Origin: Adiantum capillus-veneris | Lineage: Eukaryota; Streptophyta; Polypodiopsida; Polypodiales; Pteridaceae | Length of the DNA: 64,000 nucleotides | Assembly (NCBI GenBank): GCA_014529385.2 | Contig: CM043971.1 | Span: 83,776,340 to 83,840,339, forward strand | Direction of reading: 5' to 3' | Shown: positions 50,475 through 62,180 of the stretch, in pieces | How the letters are laid out: each line of letters starts with the position of its first letter | Numbering within the stretch: position 1 is the first letter of the stretch | Made by a program: the position numbers and the translations under genes | Notes under the pieces: generated by a model | The model's database searches: none | The model's input: the letters and a program-made list of their open reading frames with translations, nothing else | Told to the model about the DNA's origin: nothing

Positions 50475-51905
50475 TGAAATCCAGTCTGTTTGTTTACTCG
50501 ACCTTCATGAAAGAACTGACTCATAAGGATAGGACAAATATGTCTAAACTTGATAAAGAACGCCAAGATTTTCCCCACTCTCACGCCAATTGCTTCTCAG
50601 AGGGCCTACCAGGCGAGTTACCACCTTCTCGTCCTGAAGATCATACCATTGATCTGATACCTGGAAGCACACCACCGAACCGGCCACCTTACCGTATGAG
50701 CCGAGCACAGCATGAAGAGATTATGAACCAAGTGAACGACCTCTTGGAAAAGGGTCTTGTCCAGCCTAGTACTTCACCGTATTGCTCTCCAGTGTTGTTG
50801 GTTTTGAAGAAAGACGGATCTTGGAGAATGTGCATCGATTATAGAGCTCTCAACAAAATCACCATCAAGAACAGATTTCCGATTCTAGGATCGATGATAT
50901 ACTCGACAGATTACAGGGATCCTCGTGCTTTAGCAGGATTGATTTGAAGAGTGGATATCATCAGATCAGAATCGCGCCGGGAGACGTCTACAAGACAGCT
51001 TTTCGTACAACTTTTGGGTTATTTGAGGTTTTGGTGATGCCTTTTGGCTTAACCAATGCTCCTGCGACATTTAACCGGATGATGGACAGGATGTTTCGAG
51101 AGTACAAGCTATTTGTTGGCACTTTCTTTGACGATATCATTGTTTTCTCCAAGAATGAGGCAGAACACAGAGATCATCTGCTTCAGGTCTTTCAAGCATT
51201 ACGAGATCACAAGTTAATGATTAATGCAAAGAAAGGTGAATTTTTCCTACCAGAGATACACTTTTTGGGACACATTGTCTCAGCAGCAGGAGTGCAAATG
51301 GATCCGGCCAAGATAGAGACTATCCGTGATTGGCCCGATTTGAAGAATGTCCATGAAGTTAGAAGCTTCTTGGGACTGTGTTCGTACTACAGGCAGTTCA
51401 TTCGAAAGTTTCCAAAGGTTGCTTCCCCTTTGCATATCTTGACACAGAAAGGAGTCCCTTTCTCATGGGGACCCACAGAGGTGACTGCCTTTCAGACATT
51501 GAAAGAGAAATTGACTACGGGACCAGTTTTGACTTTGCCGGACTTGCAGAAGTCATTTGAAGTATATTGTGATGCTTGTGGTCGTAGTCTAGGTGCGGTC
51601 TTAATGCAAGAAGGCCATGTCATTGCTTACGAGAGCCGATTGTTCTCAAGGCTGGAAATGACAGCACAAATTTATAAGAAAGAGCTTTTGGTGGTTATCC
51701 ATGCTCTTACTCAGTGGCGGCATTACCTACTCGGAGCGGATTTTACTGTCTTTACAGACCATCAGAGTTTGCGCTACTTCTTGTCACAGAAGTAGCTTTC
51801 GGAAAAGCAAATGCGGTGGGTGAGCATCTTGTCACAGTTTCACTTCCAGATTGTCCATGTGCAGGGACAGAAGAATGTGGTGGCAGATGCTTTGTCTCGA
51901 AAGCC
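50474..51905 (+). pseudogene. Element C reverse transcriptase and RNase H
   Basis: RT motifs in order: [57 protein letters not shown], (frameshift near 50,890-50,945) [30 protein letters not shown], and the catalytic box GTFFDDIIVFSK near 51,118. The connection segment LGHIVSAAGVQMDPAK and FLGLCSYYRQFIRKFP leads to RNase H: EVYCDACGRSLGAVLMQE, YKKELLVVIHALTQWRHYL and FTDHQSLRYFLSQK. A TAG at 51,793 follows; the frame then goes on to NVVADALSRKP. Catalytic aspartates are present. Confidence 0.92.
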
Positions 51906-52052
51906 GTTGGTTCTGGCTATTTCCGCGATACATCATAAGAGCTTCGAGGATATAGTCGACCAATATGCCACAGATACAGATTTTACAGACGTTTTTACAC
52001 GGATACGGGATGGGGAGACAGTAGCGGGATATTCCATTCGGATAGCTACTTA

Positions 52053-52650
52053 ATGAGAAAAACCATGTTGTGCGTTACACAGCCGTTGAGGAAAAAGGTT
52101 ATGACTGAATGCCACTGTCCACCTTTTACGGGTCACCGCGGCATTGCTACCACCATGAAAGGGGTAGAGAGATACTTCTTTTGGCCGAGACTCAAAAAGG
52201 ATGTGGAAGAGTTAATGCGCAATTGCTTAGTATGCCAAAAGGTCAAGTTTGACATGCATAAAGCCCAGGGATTGTTACAGCCTTTGCCCATACCCACCCG
52301 CCCCTAGGAAAGTATTGCAATGGATTTCATTTTTTATCTCCCGAGAACACAAAGTGGTCACGATGGTATCTGCACTGTTATTGACAGATTTAGCAAGCAG
52401 GCTCATTTCATTCCAGTGAAGAAAACAGTCAAGCCGGATCACTTAGCGAGACTGTTTGTGGCCCAGATCTTCAGATTACATGGCATGCCTCAGACGATTG
52501 TCTCCGACAGGGACCCCAGATTTACGAGTTTGTTCTGGAAGGCAATTTGGGAGAACATTGGTACGCGGTTGCAGTTCTCGTCATCGTCCTACCCGCAGAT
52601 TGCCAATTCAGTGGTTTTAGATTTATTGAAGTCTTATATATCGGATTAGA
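52053..52650 (+). pseudogene. Element C integrase, zinc domain and core, with the catalytic Glu region deleted
   Basis: The zinc domain reads ECHCPPFTGHRGIATTMKGV and CLVCQKVKFDMHK. The core has D in SIAMDFIFYLPR and D in TIVSDRDPRF. The third catalytic residue is missing: where DGQ(T/S)E(R/V)VN is expected, the sequence reads YPQIANSVVLDLLKSYI (52,590-52,640), about five residues short. A TAG interrupts at 52,305. This integrase could not work even with frames restored. Confidence 0.88.
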
Positions 52651-52676
52651 AGACTCAATGGGAAAAGTACCTACCT

Positions 52677-53366
52677 TTGGTGGAATTTGTCTACAATAAC
52701 ACGATACACTCTTCGACGGGGAAGGCGCCATTTGAGATTGTTGAAGGTGCTGCGAAGGTTTCACCCTTCCTAAGCACGAAAGATAAGAATTTTGAAGCGG
52801 ATGAATATACACAAGACTTAGATACGGCTTTTGACAAGGTTCGCGAGACTTTGCAGAAATCTCAAGAACGACAGAAAAAGGCAGCGGATCGCCATCGTCG
52901 CGACTTGAAATTGAAGGAGGATGATTGGGTGCTCTTACGTTTTGAGAAGGCACGCCTGAGAAAGAAAAAGGGAAAGGAGAGGCTTTTTCCAAAGCTTAGT
53001 ATGCGATACTACGGACCTTTCCAGATCTTTGAAAAGATAAATGATGTCTCCTTCCAACTGAAACTGCCTGATACTTGGAGGATTCACAATGCATTTCATG
53101 TGAGTCTCTTGAAACCTTTTAAAGGTGATGTGTCTGATGATGGGGAGCCTGATGAGCAACCCGAAGTGGAAGAAAACGAGGAGATCCTTGTTCCTGAACA
53201 GATTTTGGCACATAAGGATACGAAGAATAAAGGTAAAGTCCAAAGGCGGTTCTTGGTTAAGTTCAATAACTATCCTGCATTGGATGCGAAGTGGATGGAG
53301 GAGGAGAACCTAGCAGATACTCCTCAGATTGTGAAACTTTACCTCGAGGCTTTTGGTTTAGCATAG
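52677..53366 (+). CDS. Element C integrase C-terminal domain and chromodomain (continuous frame)
   Basis: A continuous 229-codon frame. It starts VEFVYNNTIHSSTGKAPFEI (end of the integrase core), then helical ERQKKAADRHRRDLKL, DDWVLLRFEKARL, MRYYGPFQIFEKINDVSF and FHVSLLKPFKGD, the GPY/F module. The chromodomain is at about residues 168-220: EILVPEQILAHKDTKN, RRFLVKFNNYP, KWMEEENLAD. The chromodomain places C in the chromovirus branch. The frame is separated from the core by a TAG at 52,648. Confidence 0.88.
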   Translation: MVEFVYNNTIHSSTGKAPFEIVEGAAKVSPFLSTKDKNFEADEYTQDLDTAFDKVRETLQKSQERQKKAADRHRRDLKLKEDDWVLLRFEKARLRKKKGKERLFPKLSMRYYGPFQIFEKINDVSFQLKLPDTWRIHNAFHVSLLKPFKGDVSDDGEPDEQPEVEENEEILVPEQILAHKDTKNKGKVQRRFLVKFNNYPALDAKWMEEENLADTPQIVKLYLEAFGLA

Positions 53367-53955
53367 TCTACTCCAAATGGAACCCAGAATTCAGCTTGGC
53401 CGGAGATCTGGTGCAATGGGATGCACAAGAGGGGAATCACTCCGCTCCTTTGTCCACAGATGCCTTGATTTAGATACTAGAGTCACTGATGTCTCTTCGA
53501 GCTTCAGGGATACTGAAAGCTCACAATATTTTGTTGTATGACTTTATGAAATGGAATTCTTGATTATGATACTGATTTATTCTTGACTTCTTTTAAGTGC
53601 AGGAACTAATAGACGAAATGACTGCAGCATTTTGGTCTGATTGATCTCGTATAGACATGGTTGCAATAGGGGTTAGTCAATCGGACATCCATGAGGTCCT
53701 GATTGGATTTAGATGCGATTGCTAGCTACATTGCCGATAAATCATGGTCTAAAATCTGAATGAATGTTAAATGTCATGTGATCTCTAGTGATGTCCTGTG
53801 ATGTCATGTGATGCGACTGTCGATTGGTACATGTGCTAGATGTGTGTTCCTAGTACATAGGTACTAACAGTCAGCGTCTGCTAAGACGGTTTATGGCCTC
53901 TGTCTATTTTGCAGGCGTAATCGAGGGCGATTACAATGCTTTCAAGAGGAGGGTA
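53367..53955 (+). other. Element C 3' untranslated region and polypurine tract
   Basis: No gene. Short repeats of ATGTCATGTGAT around 53,770-53,815. The stretch CAAGAGGAGGG (53,944-53,954) is the polypurine tract. Confidence 0.65.
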
Positions 53956-54622
53956 TGTCACAAAGTGATGACGTGTGTGCCCGAGAGCATGCGGGAAACC
54001 CTAACCTTGACTGTTGCTGAAAACCCTAATTTTGGAAACCCTAACCGTAAAACCTGCAAACCCTAAAATCTGTCAAAAACCCTAAAAACAGCGAAAACCC
54101 TAACCCTAACCCTAAAAGGGCAGCAGGCTGAATCCCGGAAAAAGCGTTGACATGATGACGTGGCACCCTACGGAACTTTCTGGATGTTGCGCTAAGAAAA
54201 GCATCTTTTTGCTCTACGCAAATTGAGATAGAAAGAGAGAGAATCCCTTGCTTTATTTTAAAAACTCAAGAGAGTTTGAGAGAGGAGAGAACCTTTGCTT
54301 TCATTTAGGCTTTTGATTTGAAGCTTTTCGGGGCTCTGCTTTTGGCATCCCTTGTAAACATTAAATAAGTGGTTTGGGCTCCCACTCTGCAGAGCATCTG
54401 GATGCAGAGTCTGAGAGTGAGACCCGATCCACTCTTGTACTTTGAACACTGATTAATACATAAAGAAATACCGAAAGGGGCCCCAGTCTTTGGGGCCAAT
54501 ATCTCTAGGCACGGAACTCCGCCGAGCCAATGCAAATCTATTGTGAACTGTGAACTGTTTTGAAGTGATTATTTGGTGCTGTTGTGATTAATTCTTGACT
54601 TGGAGTGTCCAAGTCTGTTACA
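53956..54622 (+). repeat. Element C 3' LTR (667 bp)
   Basis: Matches 44,831-45,503 end to end, with telomere-like units at 53,997-54,115 and ATAAAGAAATACCG at 54,461. Confidence 0.94.
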
Positions 54623-55301
54623 TCCAGCATGGCATATAATGGAATCTGGAAAGTCAAAGAGACAAAGGAGATAGGTGGAACTTGCGCTAGGAAAATGAAA
54701 GGAACAATCTATTGTCATTGTGGAGTACAAGATAACTCAATATACCTTCATAAGTTCAGAATAGTCTGAACTCACGAATTACAAGAGGGAATAAAGCACT
54801 CATAAAACTATAAAAGCAAGGGACACAAGAAAAGAAAAGAAAAACAAAAACAAACAAACAAACAAAATCACTTAGTTTGCTACGAAACAAAACTAGATAA
54901 AACAAAACATTATTAACTTAAAAATGTTAAAGGCATGTGTAAAATAAGTAGATGCAACTTACTTGGCTTAAAACAAGTACTCAACTTTAAGCAAAAAAGA
55001 ATAAGACATCTTAAAAACTTAAACCTAGAAATCCAACTTCACACGACAACTTCTAAAGGAACACATTCTTAAGTCCTCAAGTAAGCTAAATACGAAATCG
55101 AAAAATGAATACTACTACAAACCTATGAAGAGCAAAGAATACAAACAGACCAAATATTCTTGAGCCATAGAATTCGAAGTAGAATATTCTATGTTTTGGT
55201 GGTTCTAATTAACGGTTAACTTCGGGTGTTGTAAAGTTTGACCCTAGCTCTAGAGTCTATATTGTTAAAATAATCGCTTCCTGAAAGAAAGAGAGAAGTG
55301 A

Positions 55302-55317
55302 TCAGCTCTAATACTAA
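55302..55317 (-). other. Element F primer-binding site (mutated)
   Basis: On the minus strand TAGTATTAGAGC stands directly after the LTR end, two changes from the tRNA-Met complement. Confidence 0.6.
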
Positions 55318-55939
55318 TGTGACCGGCTAGCACTACGTTTGCAAGTGGCACTAAGGGGCTTTGCGCCAAACAAACTTGAGGCACCATTTTAAACTCCGAA
55401 ACACTAATCCAAAACAATACCGCAAGAGAGACGTGAGAGGCAGCGGACCTCTCACAGATAATTGGCCCCTACAGTAGACACCCTAGCGGTATTTCTTTAT
55501 TGTATTAATCGAGCAAAGTAGAACTGCTCTCTACTTGGAGAGACTACTCTCAAAATCTGGACTACAACTATGCTAGCACTATGGCCCTTCTTGTATAGCT
55601 CTTGTTGCTAAAAGCAAAAGTTCCAAAAGAAATGTTAAAAGCGTCTTATACATAAAAGCAACTTGTGAAAATGGCCCATACAAGCATCTATGTAAAAAAT
55701 CCCTCCTCATCAACAGCCAAAGCTCGTGCAGTTTCCGCCACCACGTCAACAGGCGGCATCCGTACAATTGTGTCACGTCAACAGACAGCATCCATACAAT
55801 CTCTTATGTCAGCACTCTCTCCTGTCATCTATTCATGGACTACAACGCCTACAGTTCCCCACATAGGTGAAGGCATAGCAAAGACCACTATGGTAGTGGA
55901 GTGGCGGGGCTAGAGAGGGTTGATTGGAACCCCATCACA
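55318..55939 (-). repeat. Element F LTR on the minus strand (about 622 bp)
   Basis: Minus strand from TGTGATGGGGTTCC to GCCGGTCACA, followed by a primer site. Around 55,490 it carries ATAAAGAAATACCGC and GGGGCCAATTATCTG, shared with the LTRs of C and D. No partner LTR was found. Its interior would run left into the site where C inserted. Confidence 0.65.
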
Positions 55940-56675
55940 ATGTCAAATGGTCGCCTCTTCTCTCTATCTCCTTTCAATTTCAGGACCCTCTCAATATTTT
56001 ATACAAGGGCACTCCAAGAAGAAGGAACCAAATAAAGGAATGTAAACGAGTTCTTTCCCAAATTTTTCATTTACTAAACTGTTCACCAATACAATGAATC
56101 TAGTTCAAAATTCAACTATAATTTTGAAGATAATCTTCAGGTCATTCCTTCAGCTTCACATCCAATAAAAAATCATAAGAGAAGGTACCGTCTTCTTCCT
56201 AAGCTTATCCTTCAACTATAAACCATTCATAGTTCTAGCTTTCGAAAATTTCAATTGACTTGTTCTCAAAGTCATCTTGAGCATTTCTCTACTTGATACA
56301 TCCTTTCAAGCAATAAGACTGACCTGTTTGGCACGCTTTCTCCCCAAGTCTTTTGTATTACTGAAAGCGTACTAGCTCGCATGCAGAATGAAACTTGTGT
56401 GTGACACAAACATTCTTACGTTAAAATGCACTCAAACTCCCCCTTATGATGATGACTCGCATGTGAATTGTATTCGACCTAAAGTACTTCTATGCCCACC
56501 TGATTACATTGTTGTCGCTTGTACACAAATGCAACAACAGACGATACAGACAAAGCAGATGCCCAAGCACTTACTTATCTGCAGGAACTTTGATGGGTCC
56601 GAATGTGTCCTTCTCTTCTCGGAACTCTGAGAGCAGTGATATGGACCTAGAGAGACGAGGAGTGATCAAAGCAGC
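55940..56675. other. No gene seen
   Basis: AT-rich, with only short frames without recognisable domains. Confidence 0.5.
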
Positions 56676-56882
56676 ATGGAGGCTCCTGGCAAAGAGGAGC
56701 GCGCGACGCTGCTTCAGGAGCCGGCAGGTGGCCATAGCCATGGCGTGCTCGGTGCTGAAGATCCGAAACTAGCGAGGCCTCTTGCAGATGTTTACTCAAA
56801 GCCTACGAACATGAGTGACGGAAGCTGCCTGACCTGGATAGGAGATTCCTCCCAGCAGTGGAAAAAGCAATATGTCTGGTAG
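56676..56882 (+). CDS. Short GC-rich open frame (68 codons), unknown
   Basis: Reads MEAPGKEERATLLQEPAGGH to GDSSQQWKKQYVW. The 56,640-56,960 stretch is clearly more GC-rich than its surroundings. A donor-like AAAAAAG/gtgaga follows at 56,912, but in no clear frame. It may be a first exon or gene fragment; no family recognised. Confidence 0.25.
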   Translation: MEAPGKEERATLLQEPAGGHSHGVLGAEDPKLARPLADVYSKPTNMSDGSCLTWIGDSSQQWKKQYVW

Positions 56883-57772
56883 GATTCTTAACCGCCGGCG
56901 TCCTGCCAAAAAAGGTGAGACTCGAGAGTGTAGCCTATAGGGTAGCGCGGTCGTGCGAGCAGTGCTTTTAGAGCCGGGTCTCACCACTACGAAAATCTAT
57001 ATCTATATCTTTACTCTTTATCTTTACTATCTATAATGGGGGAAGGGATTCCGACCCCTCCCCCAAACACGTGGCAGAAGGAGCTTCCTCCGGCAAGTGA
57101 GCTCTGCAACCCGGCGACAACGTGAGAGAGAGAGAGAGAGAGAAGACCAACTGCCCAGCAAAGCTACAAAAGCACGATGCAGGAGGGCCAGTGCTGCCAG
57201 GGCGACTAGAACGAGGTGACCGTCTTCAGCACAATGATAGTTGAGGGTCTGATCTCTCTGTTGTTGTTTGGCATGTGCAATGCACCAGGGGCTGTGTGTG
57301 TGTGTGGACATGGGATGGAACTGATGAGCCTTGTAGTGCACTCGATGACCCAAGCAACACAGGAGAGAGAGAGAGAGATGCCAACGTGTCCTTCCACCCA
57401 ACAGGTGCATGTTCTTTTGCCCGCCCCTATATCATCTTCCTCGCTAGATAGTTTGTTGCTTGTTCACCCCATACAGAGAAGGTCACCCCCTCTCTCCCTG
57501 TAGCACCATGGTGGAGCTCAACAACCCCACCTACAAGACCCCTCACTTTCTTCACAACTCCAATGCGGACCTCTTGTTTGGTCGCAGGGGATTTGCTGTG
57601 CGCCATGTGTGAGTCCCTAAGGATGCAAACACACAACATGTGTGTTGGGAAGCTCACGGACGCAAGCAGGTGTGTCGCTCACCTCTGTGTAGCTGTTGAT
57701 GCAAGAAACTCACGCCGCCGTGAAGAGGAAGCTCATCGCCTTTGCTCAACCGCCTCGCCATTGCCGTATCTT

Positions 57773-57775
<3 letters not shown>

Positions 57776-57863
<88 letters not shown>
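57776..57863 (+). repeat. Compound (CT)n(CA)n microsatellite
   Basis: About 45 bp of CT followed by about 43 bp of AC. On the minus strand this is (GT)n(GA)n, the same layout found at LINE 3' junctions, but no LINE is attached. Confidence 0.93.
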
Positions 57864-57864
<1 letters not shown>

Positions 57865-58004
57865 CAAGAGATTGCACATGAGGGGAAAGAAAGAGAGCAA
57901 GCAAAACTACACATTCGAGAATGAGCAAAATTTAGGGTTATTAACCACTTATGTGAGTCTTCCCATTCATATATGGACACCCACACTTGGCCGACAGTCA
58001 ATAT

Positions 58005-58005
<1 letters not shown>

Positions 58006-58038
<33 letters not shown>
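58006..58038 (+). repeat. (CT)n microsatellite
   Basis: About 32 bp of CT followed by CCCCCC; no element attached. Confidence 0.9.
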
Positions 58039-58040
<2 letters not shown>

Positions 58041-58179
58041 CCCTAAATGTGGCGTGCACCTATTATCAACGATCATCCATGAATACACCTGTGGAGCCGA
58101 CAATCCCGGCCCATAACTCAATACAAATAACAATAACAAGAATGAACAAAAGTAACATGCCCCCCTTCCTAATGTAAAT

Positions 58180-60900
58180 TTTGTCCTCGGAATTTAGGGA
58201 GGTATATTTGAAAAGTAGAAAATTGGTGGGTCCACTCGTATGGGTTTTGTAGTAGTTAAACATCTTGATGAGAGTAGTGGCCCATGGATGTGCTCTCAAT
58301 CAAGAAGTTTAATTCTACAAGATGTTGCACTTGTCCTCTGCAAGAGCTCGACTCTTTAGCTTCACTCGAACACTGCAAAATCAACCAAAAATGGCACAAT
58401 AACTGCATTCTCATAAGAACATGGATAATTATAAACCATATGCAGTGAATAAGCACACAAAATGATTGCAATAAAATATTAAGCAATTTGTTGAGCAGTA
58501 AATATTAAATGCAATATAATTAAACTCATAAGCACATGTAAAGGTCAACGAATCAAAAAGTTTAGGGTCGCTAATTTAAACGTCAATAGACACTAAAGAT
58601 CAACTATTAATGCCATGGGCAAGCTTCTCAATTCTCTATAGTCGATTAAGGCGTTTGATCGCGAAAACGGAGTGTTTCATGTCACACACTGACTAGAGGC
58701 TATACCTAAAAGACTGTCTAGTTAAGGTACGATAAAAGAAATCACACATGAAATCATCGCCTGAATTATTCCCTTTGTTTGACCCCAAAGTGTTTATAAT
58801 ATTTACTTTGTTGCCATGTAGAGCCTTAATTGATCTTCTGGACTCTTTTTGTTTTCTTTTTTCTTTCTTCTTCTTCTTCTCTTTTAAGTGGCTTTTTCTT
58901 TCATTGTATTTTAACTATGTAAATCGGGGGGGGGGGTCATTTTAACATTGTCACCCTCCCCAAGCTCGTCACATTAGATAAACTCCCTTTATAATACTTA
59001 AGCTAAAGGTCAAAAGGGATTAAGCCCACTAAAAAGCATTAGCACATTGTACACAATGCTTCATAACATCGGATTAAGAGCCTAAAGTAACCATTGAAAA
59101 TTAAGAAGGCATCTCCTATGGTATTAAGAGAAGATCTCCAACGCTCTACCTTGATCAAACTAGCTTAGCTAGAATTATTTTAACGCTAACCTTTTGGAGG
59201 TCTTTAATGAAGCTAACCCTAAGGTCTTTAAGCTCCATTAGCTAGCTTTGCTCTTTGACAGATAATCTCTCATAGTTAAGTTATGAAGCGACCTAAAGCA
59301 GAGCAAGTGGTTTCACGCAAGAAAAAGTTATGAATACCCAGCCATGTTACTGTTGATAAACAATCTTTGAGATAAACTCGGTGCCGTGCCCTCAATTTAA
59401 TCGAAGCAGAGCTTCACTCAGTTTAAGAGCAGCTCCCTTCAGTCCAAAGCAAGGCTTAATAAATGCATTGCAAATGGGCGGTTTTATTCAATTTAATCGA
59501 AGCAGAGCTTCCTTCAATCTAATAGCAGCTCCCTTCGGATGTTCACTCAATACTATACGCCATATGTTTCCGTATGGATAAGACTGTACCTTTATCCATC
59601 ACCCTGTCACTCACAAAGCTTTTCCCTTGCTCTGGAGAATCCAATCTCTCAGTTCAAAATTTTCCCAATTATTCTTATAGCAGATGGCTTAGCTAGCATC
59701 CTTCGATTTAATACACTTCCATGATTGATTAATAAACCTAAACAAGGAACTATGACATAAAATTATATCGAATTTAATGTCTAATACTAAGTAAATGTGT
59801 TGAATACTTTGCTGCCAATAACGATTAAATCAAACAACATGGATGCTAGAAAAGACAACAAGCAATGATAATGATCATGCTCGATTTTATGAGTGAACTG
59901 AAAAAAGATTGCCTAATGTTCAAAAGCCAAGCTACCCATTACATTCATGTACACACTAGAAAACAATAGGAAAAACCTCTAGGAGGCACATCAATGAGAA
60001 GAGCACTAACCCTTATTGAACAGAATCAAAACAATGTAAAGAACCCTAGTCTATCTATTGCACCACCCTATAGAGTCAAAGAAATAAGATATTGTATAGA
60101 TTGGCTGGTAGCCCTAAGGCTAAACCTCTGTCATAATCATCATCAAGATAAATAAAGTAATCCTTAGTGAGACTATGTGTCCCATCTGTACATCATGTAA
60201 ATCTTCCTCATCATCAGATGCACATAGGTTCACTAAGAATGTCACTAAGCGTAGATATTCATCTTGCTCAAAAGAATAAGCTTGTGCAATTGGAGAGATG
60301 TTCTCTATTGAGTAGGGATCAGTTGTTGCAAGAGATATATCATCCAGTCTAATTCCTTTTAAAAAATCTCACACTCTAGTGTATCTACCAATTCCCATTC
60401 AGAGGTAAGCATAGGGTAGACCATGTGAAACACTTGAGAAAAGTAAAGAGAGTACCTCTCACCTAAGGTAGGAATGGATGACTCTGGTGTACTAACTATA
60501 TTTGTACACACCGATAGACTTTGGTTAGTTTGCAAATATCATAAGGGTTGTGTCATTGTGCATAATGTGTCATTATGAGTTTTGCTTTATGGACCAGATC
60601 TTGTACGTTTCTAGCTTTTTGTTTGGTGGCTCTTGCTCTTTTACTCTTTTTTTTTCTTTAGTATAGGGCTATATATATACATTCCCTAAGACTGGAAGGT
60701 TAAGAGGTCAGGGAGGAAGGTTAAGAGGGAAGCAAGAAAATGATGGATGCCAGTAAACATCCCTCCCCCCTTCCTTAGGTAGATCATACTTTTGGAAGAT
60801 GTCATCACCTTTTGAAACCACTTGTTCCAAGTTGTAATGGGTGAAGACTTTGACCAATAGTTTTTCGCCACCCTAAACGCTTCATCAAATTGCAAGGGTG
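58180..60900. other. Long AT-rich stretch; no gene seen
   Basis: No recognisable domain on either strand. It contains the duplication at 59,392-59,540, a TTC-rich run at 58,855-58,880 and a G-run at 58,926. Confidence 0.5.
59392..59540 (+). repeat. Direct repeat, two units of about 50 bp, 95 bp apart
   Basis: CAATTTAATCGAAGCAGAGC, TTCACTCAGTTTAAGAGCAG and CTCCCTTC at 59,393 recur with small changes at 59,489. Confidence 0.82.
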
Positions 60901-60956
60901 GTAAGTTACTCACTCATGATCTTACCTGCAACGCTGCTTTAGGTGATGAATTCACA

Positions 60957-61208
60957 ATGGGAGGTGCTAATTCTTTCTTGTTTTTTTGGATAATTACAGT
61001 GGTAGGTGGAGATTGTGTAGAAGTTCGTATTTCTATGGATGAACTACATGAAGAGCAAGAAGCTTCATTTGACTTCCCTATTCCCGAGCTAGGTGATACA
61101 AATTGTTCTCGCTTTGGTACTCAAACTAGCTCTGGAACATGTGTGCAGTATTCCATGATTTTTGTCTTTCCACAATCTTCATATCAGCTTCATAGTTACA
61201 AGATTTAA
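60957..61208 (+). CDS. Open frame of 83 codons, unknown
   Basis: Reads MGGANSFLFFWIITVVGGDC to SSYQLHSYKI. The middle (SMDELHEEQEASFDFPIPEL) is acidic. No family recognised; it may be a fragment of an element protein. Confidence 0.2.
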   Translation: MGGANSFLFFWIITVVGGDCVEVRISMDELHEEQEASFDFPIPELGDTNCSRFGTQTSSGTCVQYSMIFVFPQSSYQLHSYKI

Positions 61209-61362
61209 CTCACATGGATCTCTAGGTGACTGGAAAGAACACAATTTACATTTAGGCACCTAGATTTGATCATTTTCGTCATAGTAGCCATGGGCTTCTA
61301 TTAGTCGTTTAGGAATCCAACGCAATGTTTTCTTATATTTCTTGGGGTGAGTAGGGCGTCTC

Positions 61363-61828
61363 TTATGAGGCTTCTATTTTGAACCAGATTGAGCATCGAA
61401 AATTGTTGTCTAACGAAGCTTTAGGGACCCATTTGTATGTTTCCTCTATCAAATCATGATGATTCCTGCGTGCCTCATCCTTTGTTTCAGCCACGAAAAT
61501 TGAAGCTCTAGAGGGATGTGCTATAGGTACATATGTTTCAACCTCTTGGATATGCAATGTTCTATTATGTATTTCCTTTTTCAGCCACGAAAGTTGAAGC
61601 TCTAGAGGGTTGTGCTATAGGTACAGATGTTTCAACCTCTTGGATATGCAATGTTATGTTATGTGTTCCCTTAGGAGGCGATAACTCATGGACTTTCGCT
61701 TGAGTGGCAGGGCTCAGAGTTGGTTTCTGTGTTGTGATACTCCCAGTTTTCCACTCTATAGTACACTTGGTTGCAGACATCCACTTACGTCCCAGGTTTA
61801 TGTTGCCCTCCATAGCACCAACAAGCAT
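61363..61828 (-). pseudogene. Unrecognised coding-like block with an internal 93-bp tandem duplication
   Basis: Minus strand. The frame 61,565-61,828 starts MLVGAMEGNINLGRKWMSAT and ends in a unit HIQEVETSVPIAQPSRASTF. The unit is repeated in the next frame (61,363-61,557) as HIQEVETYVPIAHPSRASIF, followed by DEARRNHHDLIEETYKWVPK. The two frames differ, so the duplication broke the reading frame. It resembles the tail of a retroelement polyprotein only in a general way. Confidence 0.35.
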
Positions 61829-62044
61829 GATAGAAAAGCTTTGGGGATAGTACTCTCAGATAAAGACGGCTTTCCCACCACACTCCAGAGGATAGACACA
61901 CCACCAATATTGAGTGGATCAAGGGTGGGTGGGGCCAGTGGTCTCGAGACCCGAGTTTACAAATGTCACATGAGCACCTCAGTTTACCAAATCTCTCAAA
62001 TTTGCAGTTTTCCTGCATTTACAAAACCATGCGGACTTCCATTA

Positions 62045-62180
62045 TTTTCAAGAAGCACTCATGGGTGAGTGGTTAGGGTATCGGGCTGCCAAGTGAGGTG
62101 TCATGGGTTCAAGTCTCAGGGTGGGTGAGGAGGGGCTTGTGCCCGAATTTACATTGTGTGCCTTGAATTCATTAAATTTC
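62045..62180 (+). mobile_element. tRNA-derived SINE or pseudo-tRNA, different family
   Basis: A box TGAGTGGTTAGGGTATCGG at about 62,065 and B box CATGGGTTCAAGTCTC at about 62,101, the spacing of a tRNA. The copy has no clear acceptor stem, and an AT-rich tail follows. Confidence 0.6.

Larger units (their letters stand above)
44831..54622 (+). mobile_element. Element C: chromodomain Ty3/gypsy retrotransposon (9.8 kb incl. nested D)
   Basis: LTRs at 44,831-45,503 (673 bp) and 53,956-54,622 (667 bp), each TG...CA, with a perfect 5-bp target duplication TCCAG on both sides (44,826-44,830 and 54,623-54,627). The order is PBS, gag (interrupted by element D), protease, RT, RNase H, integrase, chromodomain, polypurine tract CAAGAGGAGGG. 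Stops and shifts in gag, RT/RNase H and integrase make it inactive. Confidence 0.95.

Noticed and set aside
57654-58177. Long frames made of SLSLSLSL, HTHTHT, VCVCVC or RERERE
   Set aside because: These are translations of (CT)n, (CA)n and (GA)n microsatellites, open only because dinucleotide repeats lack stops.
62045-62120. Functional tRNA genes at the A/B-box sequences
   Set aside because: No acceptor or anticodon stems could be built by eye, and SINE-like tails follow, so these are SINE heads.
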